From: Verrucomicrobiota bacterium
GTDB taxonomy: Bacteria > Verrucomicrobiota > Lentisphaeria > JABSQK01 > JAJFLO01
NCBI GenBank assembly: GCA_021772635.1
Contig: JAJFLP010000113.1
Span: 83,309 to 147,308, forward strand
Reading direction: 5' to 3'
DNA length: 64,000 nucleotides
The position numbers and the translations under genes are program-made. Below the pieces are notes generated by a model. It was not told the DNA's origin and did not search any database. It saw only the letters and a program-made list of their open reading frames with translations. This document shows positions 51,142-60,581 of this stretch, in pieces (the stretch's first letter is position 1; each line of letters starts with the position of its first letter).

Positions 51142-52176
51142 ATGAAAATTGCAATACTAGCGAATGTCATGGAAGGTTCTGAAACGGGGCAGACGACTCA
51201 TCGTCTGGCAGCAGAGAGTATCAATTCGGGGCATGAAACGTGGATTATAAGTACGGGGAATTTCTCATACGATCCGGATGACAAAATTCGTGCCCGAGGT
51301 CGAACCGTTCCTCCGGGTATTTATAAAACACCTGATGACTTCTTCAAGGCATATCGCGGTCCAGAGGCCATAAATAAGTGGATTACTGTTGATGAACTGG
51401 ACGTCCTGCTGTTACGAAATAATCCGTCATCCCAAAGTCCCTGGGCCCAAAACGCGGGTATTGTATTTGGACGTATGGCGATGAGGCACGGCGTAATCGT
51501 CGTCAATGACCCGAATGGTTTGAGTAAGGCAATGAACAAAATGTATTTGCAGACCTTTCCCGAATCCGTCCGGCCCCGAGTCCTAATCAGTCGTAACCGT
51601 GAAAAGATCAAGAAATTCGCTCGGCAGGAAGGGACGATCGTCATGAAGCCGCTTCAGGGATCCGGAGGCAAGGATGTTTTTATCGTACGCGCTGGTGATT
51701 TGCCAAATTTGAATCAGATGATCGATGCAGTGAGCCGCGACGGTTATGTGATCGCCCAGGAATATTTACCGGCGGCCAGCGAAGGAGATACGCGCCTTTT
51801 CCTCCTTAATGGCGAACCCCTTCGGTATAAAGGAAAGTACGCGGCCTTTCGGCGGGTTCGGACAGGCGATGATATGCGGAGTAATATCCATGCGGGAGGT
51901 CGTTTAAGAAAAGCGGAAATCAACGACACAATGCTTACCTTGGCGAAAACAGTCCGGCCGCGACTGGTTGAGGACGGAATGTTTCTGGTAGGCCTCGATA
52001 TAGTTGGTGACAAGCTGATGGAAATCAATGTTTTCAGCCCCGGCGGATTTGGCAGCGCCCAAAAATTTGAAAAGGTAAATTTCAATCGCGCCGTGATCGA
52101 GGCCTTGGAACAAAAGGTAGAGTATATGCATTTTTACCGGCGCAACTTCAGTAATGCAGACATGGCGACATTATGA
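51142..52176 (+). CDS. GshB-like ATP-grasp ligase G3
   Basis: VMKPLQGSGGKDVFIVRAGD; YVIAQEYLPAASEGDTRLFLLNGEPLRYKGKYAAFRRV; LMEINVFSPGGFGSA. Confidence 0.9.
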   Translation: MKIAILANVMEGSETGQTTHRLAAESINSGHETWIISTGNFSYDPDDKIRARGRTVPPGIYKTPDDFFKAYRGPEAINKWITVDELDVLLLRNNPSSQSPWAQNAGIVFGRMAMRHGVIVVNDPNGLSKAMNKMYLQTFPESVRPRVLISRNREKIKKFARQEGTIVMKPLQGSGGKDVFIVRAGDLPNLNQMIDAVSRDGYVIAQEYLPAASEGDTRLFLLNGEPLRYKGKYAAFRRVRTGDDMRSNIHAGGRLRKAEINDTMLTLAKTVRPRLVEDGMFLVGLDIVGDKLMEINVFSPGGFGSAQKFEKVNFNRAVIEALEQKVEYMHFYRRNFSNADMATL

Positions 52177-52425
52177 GAGCCATACCGCAAGCGGTACAAT
52201 TTTTGGAAGACTTCACACGACCATCCCATCAAGGCCGAGCGCGTGGGACGACCAATCGGAGTCGAAATCGAAATCGCTATCTAAATCGTTGTTTAGTTTC
52301 TGTGCGAATCAGTTGCCTATAGCTAAGGAACAAGGAGGAACGATTTCGATTTCGATAGCGATTTCGATAGCGATAAAATCCGTATTTGAGGCTATCCATT
52401 GGCGAAATCTGTTGATTTTGGATCT

Positions 52426-52899
52426 CTATGGGGTCACAATATTGAGAGACATAAATTTTACTGGACCTACGTTCGGAAAATCAAACACCTCTCCAGATCC
52501 GGTGAATCCATATTTTTCGTAGAATCCGATCGCTGAAACACGAGAATAACACCAAAAAACAGTGCCTCCCTGTTCTCGTGCATACTGGATTGCAGTAAGC
52601 AGTAGTTCTTCCCCGATATTTCTATTACGAGCAGCCTCCCCTACTGCCATTCCCCGTAGACGCCATCCATCGACTTCGGGCAATGTTGGTACTGCGGCGC
52701 TATAAACGGACGCGACACCCACGAGGTCGTTTCCGATATAGGCGCCTAAATGCTGTGTCGTGGGATCGCTATCTCCCTCCTGACGGCAATCGTTGATTTC
52801 CAAATGCGGTCTAAGTATAGCCCTCCTGAGTTCGAGCGTTGAAGATGGACCAATTTTGCGGATGATTGTGTTTACTGAGGATCTTGGAGTTTTCGACAT
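52426..52899 (-). CDS. GNAT-family N-acetyltransferase
   Basis: WRLRGMAVGEAARNRNIGEELLLTAIQYAREQGG...AIGFYEKYGFTGSGEVFDFPNVGP. Confidence 0.88.
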   Translation of the reverse strand: MSKTPRSSVNTIIRKIGPSSTLELRRAILRPHLEINDCRQEGDSDPTTQHLGAYIGNDLVGVASVYSAAVPTLPEVDGWRLRGMAVGEAARNRNIGEELLLTAIQYAREQGGTVFWCYSRVSAIGFYEKYGFTGSGEVFDFPNVGPVKFMSLNIVTP

Positions 52900-53109
52900 A
52901 CCATTCGATATCTTATAGCTGATTAATTCAAAGACGTCACCGCACGAGCGGTCCGGATTACCGAGACTCCGCTGATGGGGAGAGTCCGTCCATACGGACC
53001 CAAAATTCGACTGTTTGCAGTCTACAAAGCGCCGTCGATTCCTTGTTTCCCTATCGATTACGATTATGAGTACGACGGACGAACCGAGAGAGTCAACAAT
53101 ATCATAAAT

Positions 53110-53259
53110 TCATCGTTCCCGGGGCTTGTGATCGCCATCATACGCTTTACTGCCCAACGGTAATTCGTTCGTCTCGTAAGAATCGGTGTCCGTACTCGTG
53201 CATCCCGAAGTGACTACGAACATTGTCGCTAAAAGGATAACCAAAATTATATTTTTCAT
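53110..53259 (-). CDS. Small lipoprotein (49 aa)
   Basis: MKNIILVILLATMFVVTSGCTSTDTDSYE lipobox; preceded by AGAAAGGAAATAGGC. Confidence 0.6.
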   Translation of the reverse strand: MKNIILVILLATMFVVTSGCTSTDTDSYETNELPLGSKAYDGDHKPRER

Positions 53260-53616
53260 GCCTATTTCCTTTCTAAAATTTGTCTCTATTATCAAATTAT
53301 TGGCAACCACCATACTGTCGACACACGCCAATATATACTGCTTACAGTATATTTTTCGACAATCTTTTTCCGGTGCAGGCAATGATTAAACTGCAAGCCG
53401 TCGACTTTTCGGATGTCTTTAGATTAACCCCCCAAGGATTTCAATTGTTCTGAATATCGCTGAGGAAACGGAAAATCGACGGATATTAATGAGGTCTCCG
53501 TGCATACAGGGAAAGCCAGGAGTACTGTGGGTAAGCGGATATTCAGTATCGAAGCGTAGGTGGTCGCGTAGCCGCCCATCAGAAGTTAGGGAAAGGTAAG
53601 GACACAGGACACTATT

Positions 53617-55011
53617 ATGAATTCGAACAATGATTACGATCTATTGGTAATTGGAAGCGGGCCTGCCGGTCAAAAAGCGGCACTGACGGCGGCGAAGATC
53701 GGCAGGAAAGTCGCTTTGATCGATAAGCGACAATTCTTTGGTGGCGTTTGTCTATTTACGGGCACGATTCCAAGTAAGACCCTGAGGCAGGCGGTTCTCT
53801 ATTTCACGGGCCATGATCTGCGTAACTTCTACGGGGAGTCATACAAGGTAAAAGATAAAATCACTATGGCCGACCTGACCTTCCGCGTTGATCAGGTGAT
53901 AAAGCAAGCGACGGATGTAATCGCCGATCAAATGAAGCGAAACGGTGTTGACATGTATTTTGGCAACGCCCGTTTCAAGTCGCCGAATACTTTAACTGTA
54001 GAGACTGCTATAAACGGAAAAATTCCTATAAACGGGAAGAAAATTATTATCGCGGTTGGCACAGTTCCGGCCCGACCAGACTCCATTCCCTTCACTCCGG
54101 GAAAGATTATTGATAGCGACGAAATTCTAAAATTGAAAAATATCCCCCGGACCATGACGATTGTTGGTGCCGGCGTGATTGGTTGCGAATACGCGTCAAT
54201 TTTTGCCACGTTGGACGTTGAAGTTACACTGGTTGAAAGCCGCGAGCGGATCCTGGAATTCGCCGACGGTGAGGTAATTGATCATTTGATCTACCAAATG
54301 CGAGGTCAGGAAATCAGGCTTCGGCTCGGAGAGGCGGTTACGCGAGTTTTTATAGATGATGCAAAAAAACAGGTAGTCACCGAACTCGAAAGCGGTAAAA
54401 GGGTCCTTTCGGAGACATTACTTTATTCTGTCGGCCGCCACGGCGCCACTGGCGACTTGAACCTTGAAGCGACTGATCTCAAAGCGGATTCGCGTGGGCG
54501 GTTAAAAGTGAACGAATGCTATCAAACAGAGACCTGTCATATATACGCGGTTGGAGATGTTATCGGGTTTCCAAGTCTGGCTTCGACCTCAATGGAGCAG
54601 GGACGCATAGCTGCGTGCAACGCACTGGAAGAGAAATGTGAAATATTTTCCAACATATATCCCTACGGAATTTATACGATTCCGGAAATATCGATGGTGG
54701 GCGCAACGGAAGAAACGCTTACGAAAGATAAGATCCCTTATGAGATAGGAACTGCCCGGTACGGAGAAACTGCCAAAGGTAACATGCTTGGGGATCCGGA
54801 CGGAATGTTAAAAATCCTTTTCCATCGGGAATCCCATAAAATCCTGGGAGTCCATGCGATTGGAGATCTTGCCTCGGAGATAATCCATATCGGTCAGGCA
54901 GTAATGGCACACGATGGAGAGATTGATTACTTCGTTAATACGGTTTTTAACTACCCTACCCTGGCAGACGTTTATAAGATCGCAGCCTATAACGGGTTGA
55001 ACAAGCTATGA
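53617..55011 (+). CDS. sthA: Si-specific NAD(P)+ transhydrogenase (soluble pyridine nucleotide transhydrogenase)
   Basis: LLVIGSGPAGQKAALTAAKIGRKVALID; GGVCLFTGTIPSKTLR; YAVGDVIGFPSLASTSMEQGR. Confidence 0.92.
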   Translation: MNSNNDYDLLVIGSGPAGQKAALTAAKIGRKVALIDKRQFFGGVCLFTGTIPSKTLRQAVLYFTGHDLRNFYGESYKVKDKITMADLTFRVDQVIKQATDVIADQMKRNGVDMYFGNARFKSPNTLTVETAINGKIPINGKKIIIAVGTVPARPDSIPFTPGKIIDSDEILKLKNIPRTMTIVGAGVIGCEYASIFATLDVEVTLVESRERILEFADGEVIDHLIYQMRGQEIRLRLGEAVTRVFIDDAKKQVVTELESGKRVLSETLLYSVGRHGATGDLNLEATDLKADSRGRLKVNECYQTETCHIYAVGDVIGFPSLASTSMEQGRIAACNALEEKCEIFSNIYPYGIYTIPEISMVGATEETLTKDKIPYEIGTARYGETAKGNMLGDPDGMLKILFHRESHKILGVHAIGDLASEIIHIGQAVMAHDGEIDYFVNTVFNYPTLADVYKIAAYNGLNKL

Positions 55012-56426
55012 AAAAACGCCGGAATTTCCCGAAGCCTCCTCCACTGGAGAAGATTTCAACTTTGGAGCGAATACTGCATCACGGCGCCGTGGCTTCCGTG
55101 GTATTACTCGTTGCCGCCGCCGTCGCATTTTATCTGGCAAATGGTTCACTTATCATTCGCGGGCAACCCCTGCATCATTGGTACGAGGCGTTTTGGCATA
55201 GAGACTTCGGCATGTACGTCAACGGCAGGATTATTTCAAAGTCGCTGCACCTCCTCATCAATGATGGCTTAATGGCTATATTCTTTTTTTTCGTTGGTTT
55301 GGAAATTAAGCGAGAGCTTCTAGTGGGGGAATTAGCGACCTTCCGCAAAGCGATACTTCCGGTCGTCGCCGCTGCCGGAGGCATGATTTGTCCAGCTTTG
55401 GTTTTCGCGTTGATCACTTGGGGTGACCCGGCTGCGAAAGGTTGGGGTATACCGATGGCTACTGATATTGCCTTCGCAGCAGGTGTTTTGGGGCTGCTGG
55501 CGAAACGAATTCCGCCCGGGCTGGCGGTTTTCCTAATTGCGCTTGCGATTGTCGATGATCTCGGATCGGTTGTTGTTATCGCTGTGTTCTATACAGAATC
55601 GATCGCAACGCGTCCGTTAATTGTCGGCCTGACGATGATAGCGCTATCCTATTTTCTGTCTAAGCTTGGCTTGCGGAGCGCCTTCGTCTTTTTCCTCATG
55701 GCATGTATAATTTGGATCGAGTTCTTCCAATCCGGTGTTCATGCCACCATCGCCGGTGTGCTCTTCGCCTTTACGATTCCCGCAGACGCCTCTTATCAAA
55801 CTCCACTTTTCATTGAAAGACTCAAGAAATTATCGCGCCGATTTCGGGATGCAGAGGATAATGTCAACCCCTTGCTTGTCAACGCAAGACAACAGCGAAT
55901 CATTCGTGCGATTGAAGCCGAGTGCATTTTTGTTGAAGCCCCGTTACAGCGAATCGAGCGAAAGCTCCACCCCTATTGTGCGTTTTTGATCATGCCGATA
56001 TTCGCATTTGCTAACGCTGGTGTACATCTTGATGTCAGCGGCGTCGGAGAAGTATTGAAGCAACCTGTCACTTATGGTGTTTTCCTTGGGTTAATAGTCG
56101 GAAAGCAAATTGGTATTATGAGCGCCTGTTGGCTAGCGGTAAAAGTCGGTCTCACCGATTTACCCAAAGGAGTCCGATGGATTCAACTTTACGGTTTAAG
56201 CTGGCTGGCTGGCATAGGATTCACAATGTCACTATTTATTGGCAGCCTTACCTTCCCGCTCGGAAGTAGTATTGATCACGCAACGATGAACGCAACTGCA
56301 ACCGCAATGACACCTCTCTTGACCGGTGCGAAGATTGGAACCCTGTTAGCCAGCGTGATTGCCGCGATTGGCGGGACCTTGATAATCCTGTATTCTTCGC
56401 CAAAGAACCAGGCTCAATATCACTAA
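55008..56426 (+). CDS. nhaA: Na+/H+ antiporter NhaA
   Basis: LLINDGLMAIFFFFVGLEIKRELLVGEL; GWGIPMATDIAFAAGVLGLL; LAIVDDLGSVVVIAVFYT. Confidence 0.96.
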   Translation: MKKRRNFPKPPPLEKISTLERILHHGAVASVVLLVAAAVAFYLANGSLIIRGQPLHHWYEAFWHRDFGMYVNGRIISKSLHLLINDGLMAIFFFFVGLEIKRELLVGELATFRKAILPVVAAAGGMICPALVFALITWGDPAAKGWGIPMATDIAFAAGVLGLLAKRIPPGLAVFLIALAIVDDLGSVVVIAVFYTESIATRPLIVGLTMIALSYFLSKLGLRSAFVFFLMACIIWIEFFQSGVHATIAGVLFAFTIPADASYQTPLFIERLKKLSRRFRDAEDNVNPLLVNARQQRIIRAIEAECIFVEAPLQRIERKLHPYCAFLIMPIFAFANAGVHLDVSGVGEVLKQPVTYGVFLGLIVGKQIGIMSACWLAVKVGLTDLPKGVRWIQLYGLSWLAGIGFTMSLFIGSLTFPLGSSIDHATMNATATAMTPLLTGAKIGTLLASVIAAIGGTLIILYSSPKNQAQYH

Positions 56427-56785
56427 ATTAAAGCGACACGACACGTTCAAGGCGCATGTTGCATTCGGACGACCGAGACCCTTCCCGCATGAGCGAGGAT
56501 CCCGTCAATACGGGACGCTTGTGCGGTCCGCACGAGCGGACTCCGAGAATACGGAGAGAGTTCAAGCTTCAACTTGCAGTAATACCACCTTACAAGCTGA
56601 AGCTTGAACTCCAAAAGCCCCACAATCGAGCCGATAGTGAATGCGATAAGCAGCCTTAAAACCGGTTACGTTTCAGGGGAAGCACTCGTGCAAGCAGGGC
56701 CAGGTCCGTTGGAGTTCACTGCTTCAGCTGTGTTAAAATGCTCTGGTTTCAGAAGAGTAATCTGGCAACCGAATAATGCTTTCCC

Positions 56786-56861
56786 ACCATGAAGGACATG
56801 AAGAGCATGAAGGGGAAAATATAAAAAGTATTTACTTCATGCTCTTCATGTCCTTCATGGT
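56786..56861. repeat. 76-bp near-palindrome, second copy of 44094-44169
   Basis: ACCATGAAGGACATGAAGAGCATGAAGGGG...TACTTCATGCTCTTCATGTCCTTCATGGT. Confidence 0.85.
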
Positions 56862-56888
56862 AAAAATCTCAAGCAAATTACTCAAGTT

Positions 56889-57209
56889 TCATTTACTGGC
56901 ACAGCTGACGCAACGAATAGCGTAAGGGATTGCCTTCAACCGTTCGTCGGGAATAACACATCCGCAGGAAGCGCACTTGCCGTAGATGCCGCTCCTCACC
57001 CGGTCAAGCGCCCTGATAATCTGTTCTGCTTCGTCCTCAGCAATATGACCTATACCTTCAAGCGTTTCGTCGTTCTCCGATTCGATCGCCATTTCCTGAA
57101 AATCGTCATCGCCTGACTCTCCTAAGCTATCATCAATGTCTTCCATTCGTTCGTTCAGCGCGGCGAGCCGCTTCTCAAGAATCTTCTCAATCTCTTTCAA
57201 ATCCTTCAT
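56889..57209 (-). CDS. DksA/TraR-family C4 zinc-finger protein
   Basis: YGKCASCGCVIPDERLKAIPYAIRCVSCASK. Confidence 0.9.
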   Translation of the reverse strand: MKDLKEIEKILEKRLAALNERMEDIDDSLGESGDDDFQEMAIESENDETLEGIGHIAEDEAEQIIRALDRVRSGIYGKCASCGCVIPDERLKAIPYAIRCVSCASK

Positions 57210-57303
57210 TCTATCGAATCCCTATTTTATTAACTGCGAGCCGTAAATGTTAACAACTATGCGATTCCCAACCATGTCTTAAACCCTCAAAAGGCGGTGT
57301 GCA

Positions 57304-57603
57304 TAGGGTCTATGCCTGTTGTATTCGGCATGGGGTTTGCGCTTGCGCTGGGCACTATTGGGGTCAGGCCTATTTTTTGATATTCGGAGGAAATGAATAT
57401 CAAAAACTTAGTACCGACCCCGAGGCGAGCATTAAGCATGTCGAACACTACCGGGTCTATTCCTGTTGTATTCGGCATGGGGTATGCTCTTGCGCTGGGC
57501 ACTACTGGGGTCAGGCCTATTTTCTGATATTCGGAGGGAATGAATATCAAAAACTTAGTACCGACCCCGAGGCGAGCATTAAGCATGTCGAACACTACTG
57601 GGT
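57304..57603. repeat. Two ~147-bp direct tandem repeat units
   Basis: GGGTCTATKCCTGTTGTATTCGGCATGGGGTWTGC...GGGGTCAGGCCTATTTTYTGATATTCGGAGG...GAATATCAAAAACTTAGTACCGACCCCGAGGCGAGCATTAAGCATGTCGAACACTAC twice. Confidence 0.9.
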
Positions 57604-57634
57604 CTATTCCACGACGGAAAATTTTAATGCACGA

Positions 57635-58324
57635 TTAAACTTCCGTCCAATCGATATCACATGACCTTTCCTCGCCCTCATTCAGATCGCGAAACCAATA
57701 TGTGGAGCCACAAAATTTCACCGAAATTTTATCGGGTTGAGCGGGGACTGCATCCAAGCGCCAAATTACCGATGTCGCTTCGGGAAATGCGGCGCCATTT
57801 ATTTGTTCAGAGAAGAAACGATTTAAGATGCTTTGCTGATCTTGGCAACGACCAATTGCGCGCAATAGTGTAGCCCGATCCAGTGGGCACTTCTCATGAA
57901 CATCGCCAAGCCCTCCGCAACTCATCGTAAGATCAACCGCTGTCGCCGCAGGTTCCGGATAATCATTGGGAAAGGCCATACTCAGGAGATCAACACAGAC
58001 GTATAAGGCTTGTTGATGATCGATTATCGGATACTCCTCCCATGCGCATTCCTCTTTGAGTTCTTCGCGGAGATTCTGTATTTGGCCAGGCGAAAAGTGA
58101 TTGTCGGAAAAGTTGGTCAGGACGATCTCCATAGCCTCTTCGGCCTCATGGTCCTGCAGTGCCATCAAAGTCACCTCGACGATGTCTGAATCGGAATAGG
58201 AATCTACGTCATCTATATCCAACAACTCGAGAAGTCGACGATAATCGGTGGCTTCCCAGGTTTCCGGGAGGCGCCGAATCTCATCAACGGCGTCGAAGGT
58301 TAACAATACAGAATTTAATTTCAT
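57635..58324 (-). CDS. Hypothetical protein
   Basis: 229-aa acidic ORF with coherent composition, no family recognised. Confidence 0.6.
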   Translation of the reverse strand: MKLNSVLLTFDAVDEIRRLPETWEATDYRRLLELLDIDDVDSYSDSDIVEVTLMALQDHEAEEAMEIVLTNFSDNHFSPGQIQNLREELKEECAWEEYPIIDHQQALYVCVDLLSMAFPNDYPEPAATAVDLTMSCGGLGDVHEKCPLDRATLLRAIGRCQDQQSILNRFFSEQINGAAFPEATSVIWRLDAVPAQPDKISVKFCGSTYWFRDLNEGEERSCDIDWTEV

Positions 58325-58689
58325 TTAGTCCCACCAGTGGGTTTAATTTTCCGACGGTTGACGTGCTCCCTGGAGCACTCTCCTCCGCAAATAGCTGTCT
58401 CATCCTGGCGTCGCCAGGATTCGGCGGCGTAGCAATGTTTCATTTCGGGAAGTTGATACCTCGTGGGCCTGCCCCGAAGTAATTGCGTTCTCTGGGTTTT
58501 ACGATATTAACCGCTTACAATCTATTCACGACAAACAAATTTCAATCTGATAATGGCCGAACTAAAGTAGTCGGAGTTTTCTCCACTTGCTGAGCACACA
58601 CGGATCGCATACCGGCGTGCTTGGTTCTTGATTCCATTTCGGGAAGCGATTTGGATAGTCCAACAACAAAAATCAAATTAAAAACGCTC

Positions 58690-59817
58690 ATGGAAAAGGA
58701 TTGTGAATATAGTTTAATCACTGAAATCCCGGAAGAAACCAGAGTGGTGTTACGAGGAAGGCTGGATATGGGATCCACGCGTGGGATTTGGGATTCATTG
58801 GTTGCCGAAGTCTTACGCTCGAAGCCCACACGGCTCGTCGTTGAAGCAGGGGATCTGGAGTACTGTGACAGTGCAGGCTTTAGTCTATTGACGAAATTAC
58901 GCCGACTACAATATAGCTGCGACCATGAATTCGAGCTGTTAAATCTTTCTGCCGACTTAACTAAATTGTATCAGCTGATTGATTTGCCGGACAATGTTAT
59001 CACCTCTCCTGTGCCGAAGTCGAAACGATCAATCATTGAGATACTTGAAGAATTTGGTTGCTTAGTTCTGACGGAATTGCACGGATACACTGAATTCATT
59101 GGCGAAGTCACTGTTGCGACCGTCCGTTTGGTCCGACATCCGAAGCGCATGCGGTGGGAAGAGACCTGGCATTTGATGAGAGTCGTGGGCTATGATGCAT
59201 TGCCGCTGACTCTTTTGATTGGTTTTATAATGGGCGTTGTTCTGGCATTTCAGTCAGCGATTCCATTAAGCCGGTACGGCGCTGAGCTACTGGTCGCAGA
59301 TGTGGTCGCTTTATCACTTACACGGGAACTTGGTCCATTGATGACGGCGGTGATCTTAGCGGGGAGAACCGGTTCGTCCTTTGCGGCAGAATTGGGAACG
59401 ATGAAAGTGAATGACGAGATAAATGCTCTGGAAACGCTTTCTATCAACCCAATCCGATTTCTCGTTATCCCGCGAATGATTGCGGCGGTACTGATGACGC
59501 CTGCTTTGACCATTTACTTCGAATTAATCGGCCTTGTTGGCGGTGGTCTTGTTCTTGTCTCGGAAGGAATTCCGTTGATTTCCTATATAAAAGAGGTTCA
59601 GGCAACTGTGACGTATGTCGATTTTTCCGGAGGCCTGTTAAAGTCACTGGTTCTGGGTATGTTGGTGGCGGGTATCGGGTGTCTACGCGGTCTTCAGACC
59701 GGATCGGATGCAAAGGCGGTAGGCGCTTCTACCAGGAGCGCCGTTGTGAGCGGCATCATTCTGATCGCTATCGCCGACGGATTATTTTCATGGATTTACT
59801 ACCGCATTGGAATTTGA
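58690..59817 (+). CDS. MlaE-family ABC permease with N-terminal STAS domain
   Basis: STAS-like LVVEAGDLEYCDSAGFSLLTKLRRLQ; MlaE VALSLTRELGPLMTAVILAGRTGSSFAAELGTMKVNDEINALETL. ATG at 58690 preferred over TTG 58621. Confidence 0.9.
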   Translation: MEKDCEYSLITEIPEETRVVLRGRLDMGSTRGIWDSLVAEVLRSKPTRLVVEAGDLEYCDSAGFSLLTKLRRLQYSCDHEFELLNLSADLTKLYQLIDLPDNVITSPVPKSKRSIIEILEEFGCLVLTELHGYTEFIGEVTVATVRLVRHPKRMRWEETWHLMRVVGYDALPLTLLIGFIMGVVLAFQSAIPLSRYGAELLVADVVALSLTRELGPLMTAVILAGRTGSSFAAELGTMKVNDEINALETLSINPIRFLVIPRMIAAVLMTPALTIYFELIGLVGGGLVLVSEGIPLISYIKEVQATVTYVDFSGGLLKSLVLGMLVAGIGCLRGLQTGSDAKAVGASTRSAVVSGIILIAIADGLFSWIYYRIGI

Positions 59818-59818
59818 G

Positions 59819-60580
59819 ATGGATATTATCCGTGTCGAAAGTTTAACCGCATCATGGAAGCAAACCGTCATCCTGGAGGATCTTTCATTTTCCGTAAAAG
59901 CCGGTGAAATCTTTATGATACTCGGCGGTTCCGGTAGTGGTAAAAGTACTTTGTTAAAGCACATGATCGGGTTACACAAGCCTGTTAGCGGCAAAATCAA
60001 AATTGACGGCTGCGATATCGTATCTGCCCGACACGAGGCAAGGGACGATATTCTTCGAAAATTCGGTGTGCTTTACCAGAGCGGCGCGTTATTTGGATCA
60101 ATGACAGCCCTTGAAAATATACAATTACCTCTCGAGGAACTCTCAGATCTACCGCGTGATTCGATAAAAACCATTGCAGAAATGAAACTGAAAATGGTCG
60201 GACTCGAGGACTACGGAAATTCGTTTCCGTCGGAATTAAGCGGTGGCATGAAAAAACGCGTTGCGATTGCCCGCGCCATGGCAATCGATCCGAGTATTCT
60301 ATTCCTGGATGAGCCCTCAGCCGGTTTAGATCCGATCACCTCGTCCGATCTCGATGAACTGATTGTACGTATTAATCAGGCGTTGAATGTGACATTTGTG
60401 ATTGTTACCCATGATCTGACAAGTATTCTTCGTATTGCCGACCGCGCAATTTTTATTGACAAGGAAATCCGTGGTATTATTGCTGAAGGCAATCCCAAAA
60501 CGCTTAAATCAACACCAAACCTTCCGCCTTGGGTAGCGCGATTCTTTCTCGCCGCTGAACGATTGACAGGAAATACGTAA
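59819..60580 (+). CDS. MlaF-family ABC ATPase
   Basis: ILGGSGSGKSTLLKHMIGL; LSGGMKKRVAIARAMAIDPSILFLDEPSAGLDPITS. Confidence 0.93.
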   Translation: MDIIRVESLTASWKQTVILEDLSFSVKAGEIFMILGGSGSGKSTLLKHMIGLHKPVSGKIKIDGCDIVSARHEARDDILRKFGVLYQSGALFGSMTALENIQLPLEELSDLPRDSIKTIAEMKLKMVGLEDYGNSFPSELSGGMKKRVAIARAMAIDPSILFLDEPSAGLDPITSSDLDELIVRINQALNVTFVIVTHDLTSILRIADRAIFIDKEIRGIIAEGNPKTLKSTPNLPPWVARFFLAAERLTGNT

Positions 60581-60581
60581 A

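Noticed and set aside
57287-57595. Minus-strand 102-aa ORF with an internally duplicated protein sequence
   Set aside because: It is translated from the 147-bp tandem DNA repeat; no start context or family support, so treated as spurious (same for 57299..57664 +).
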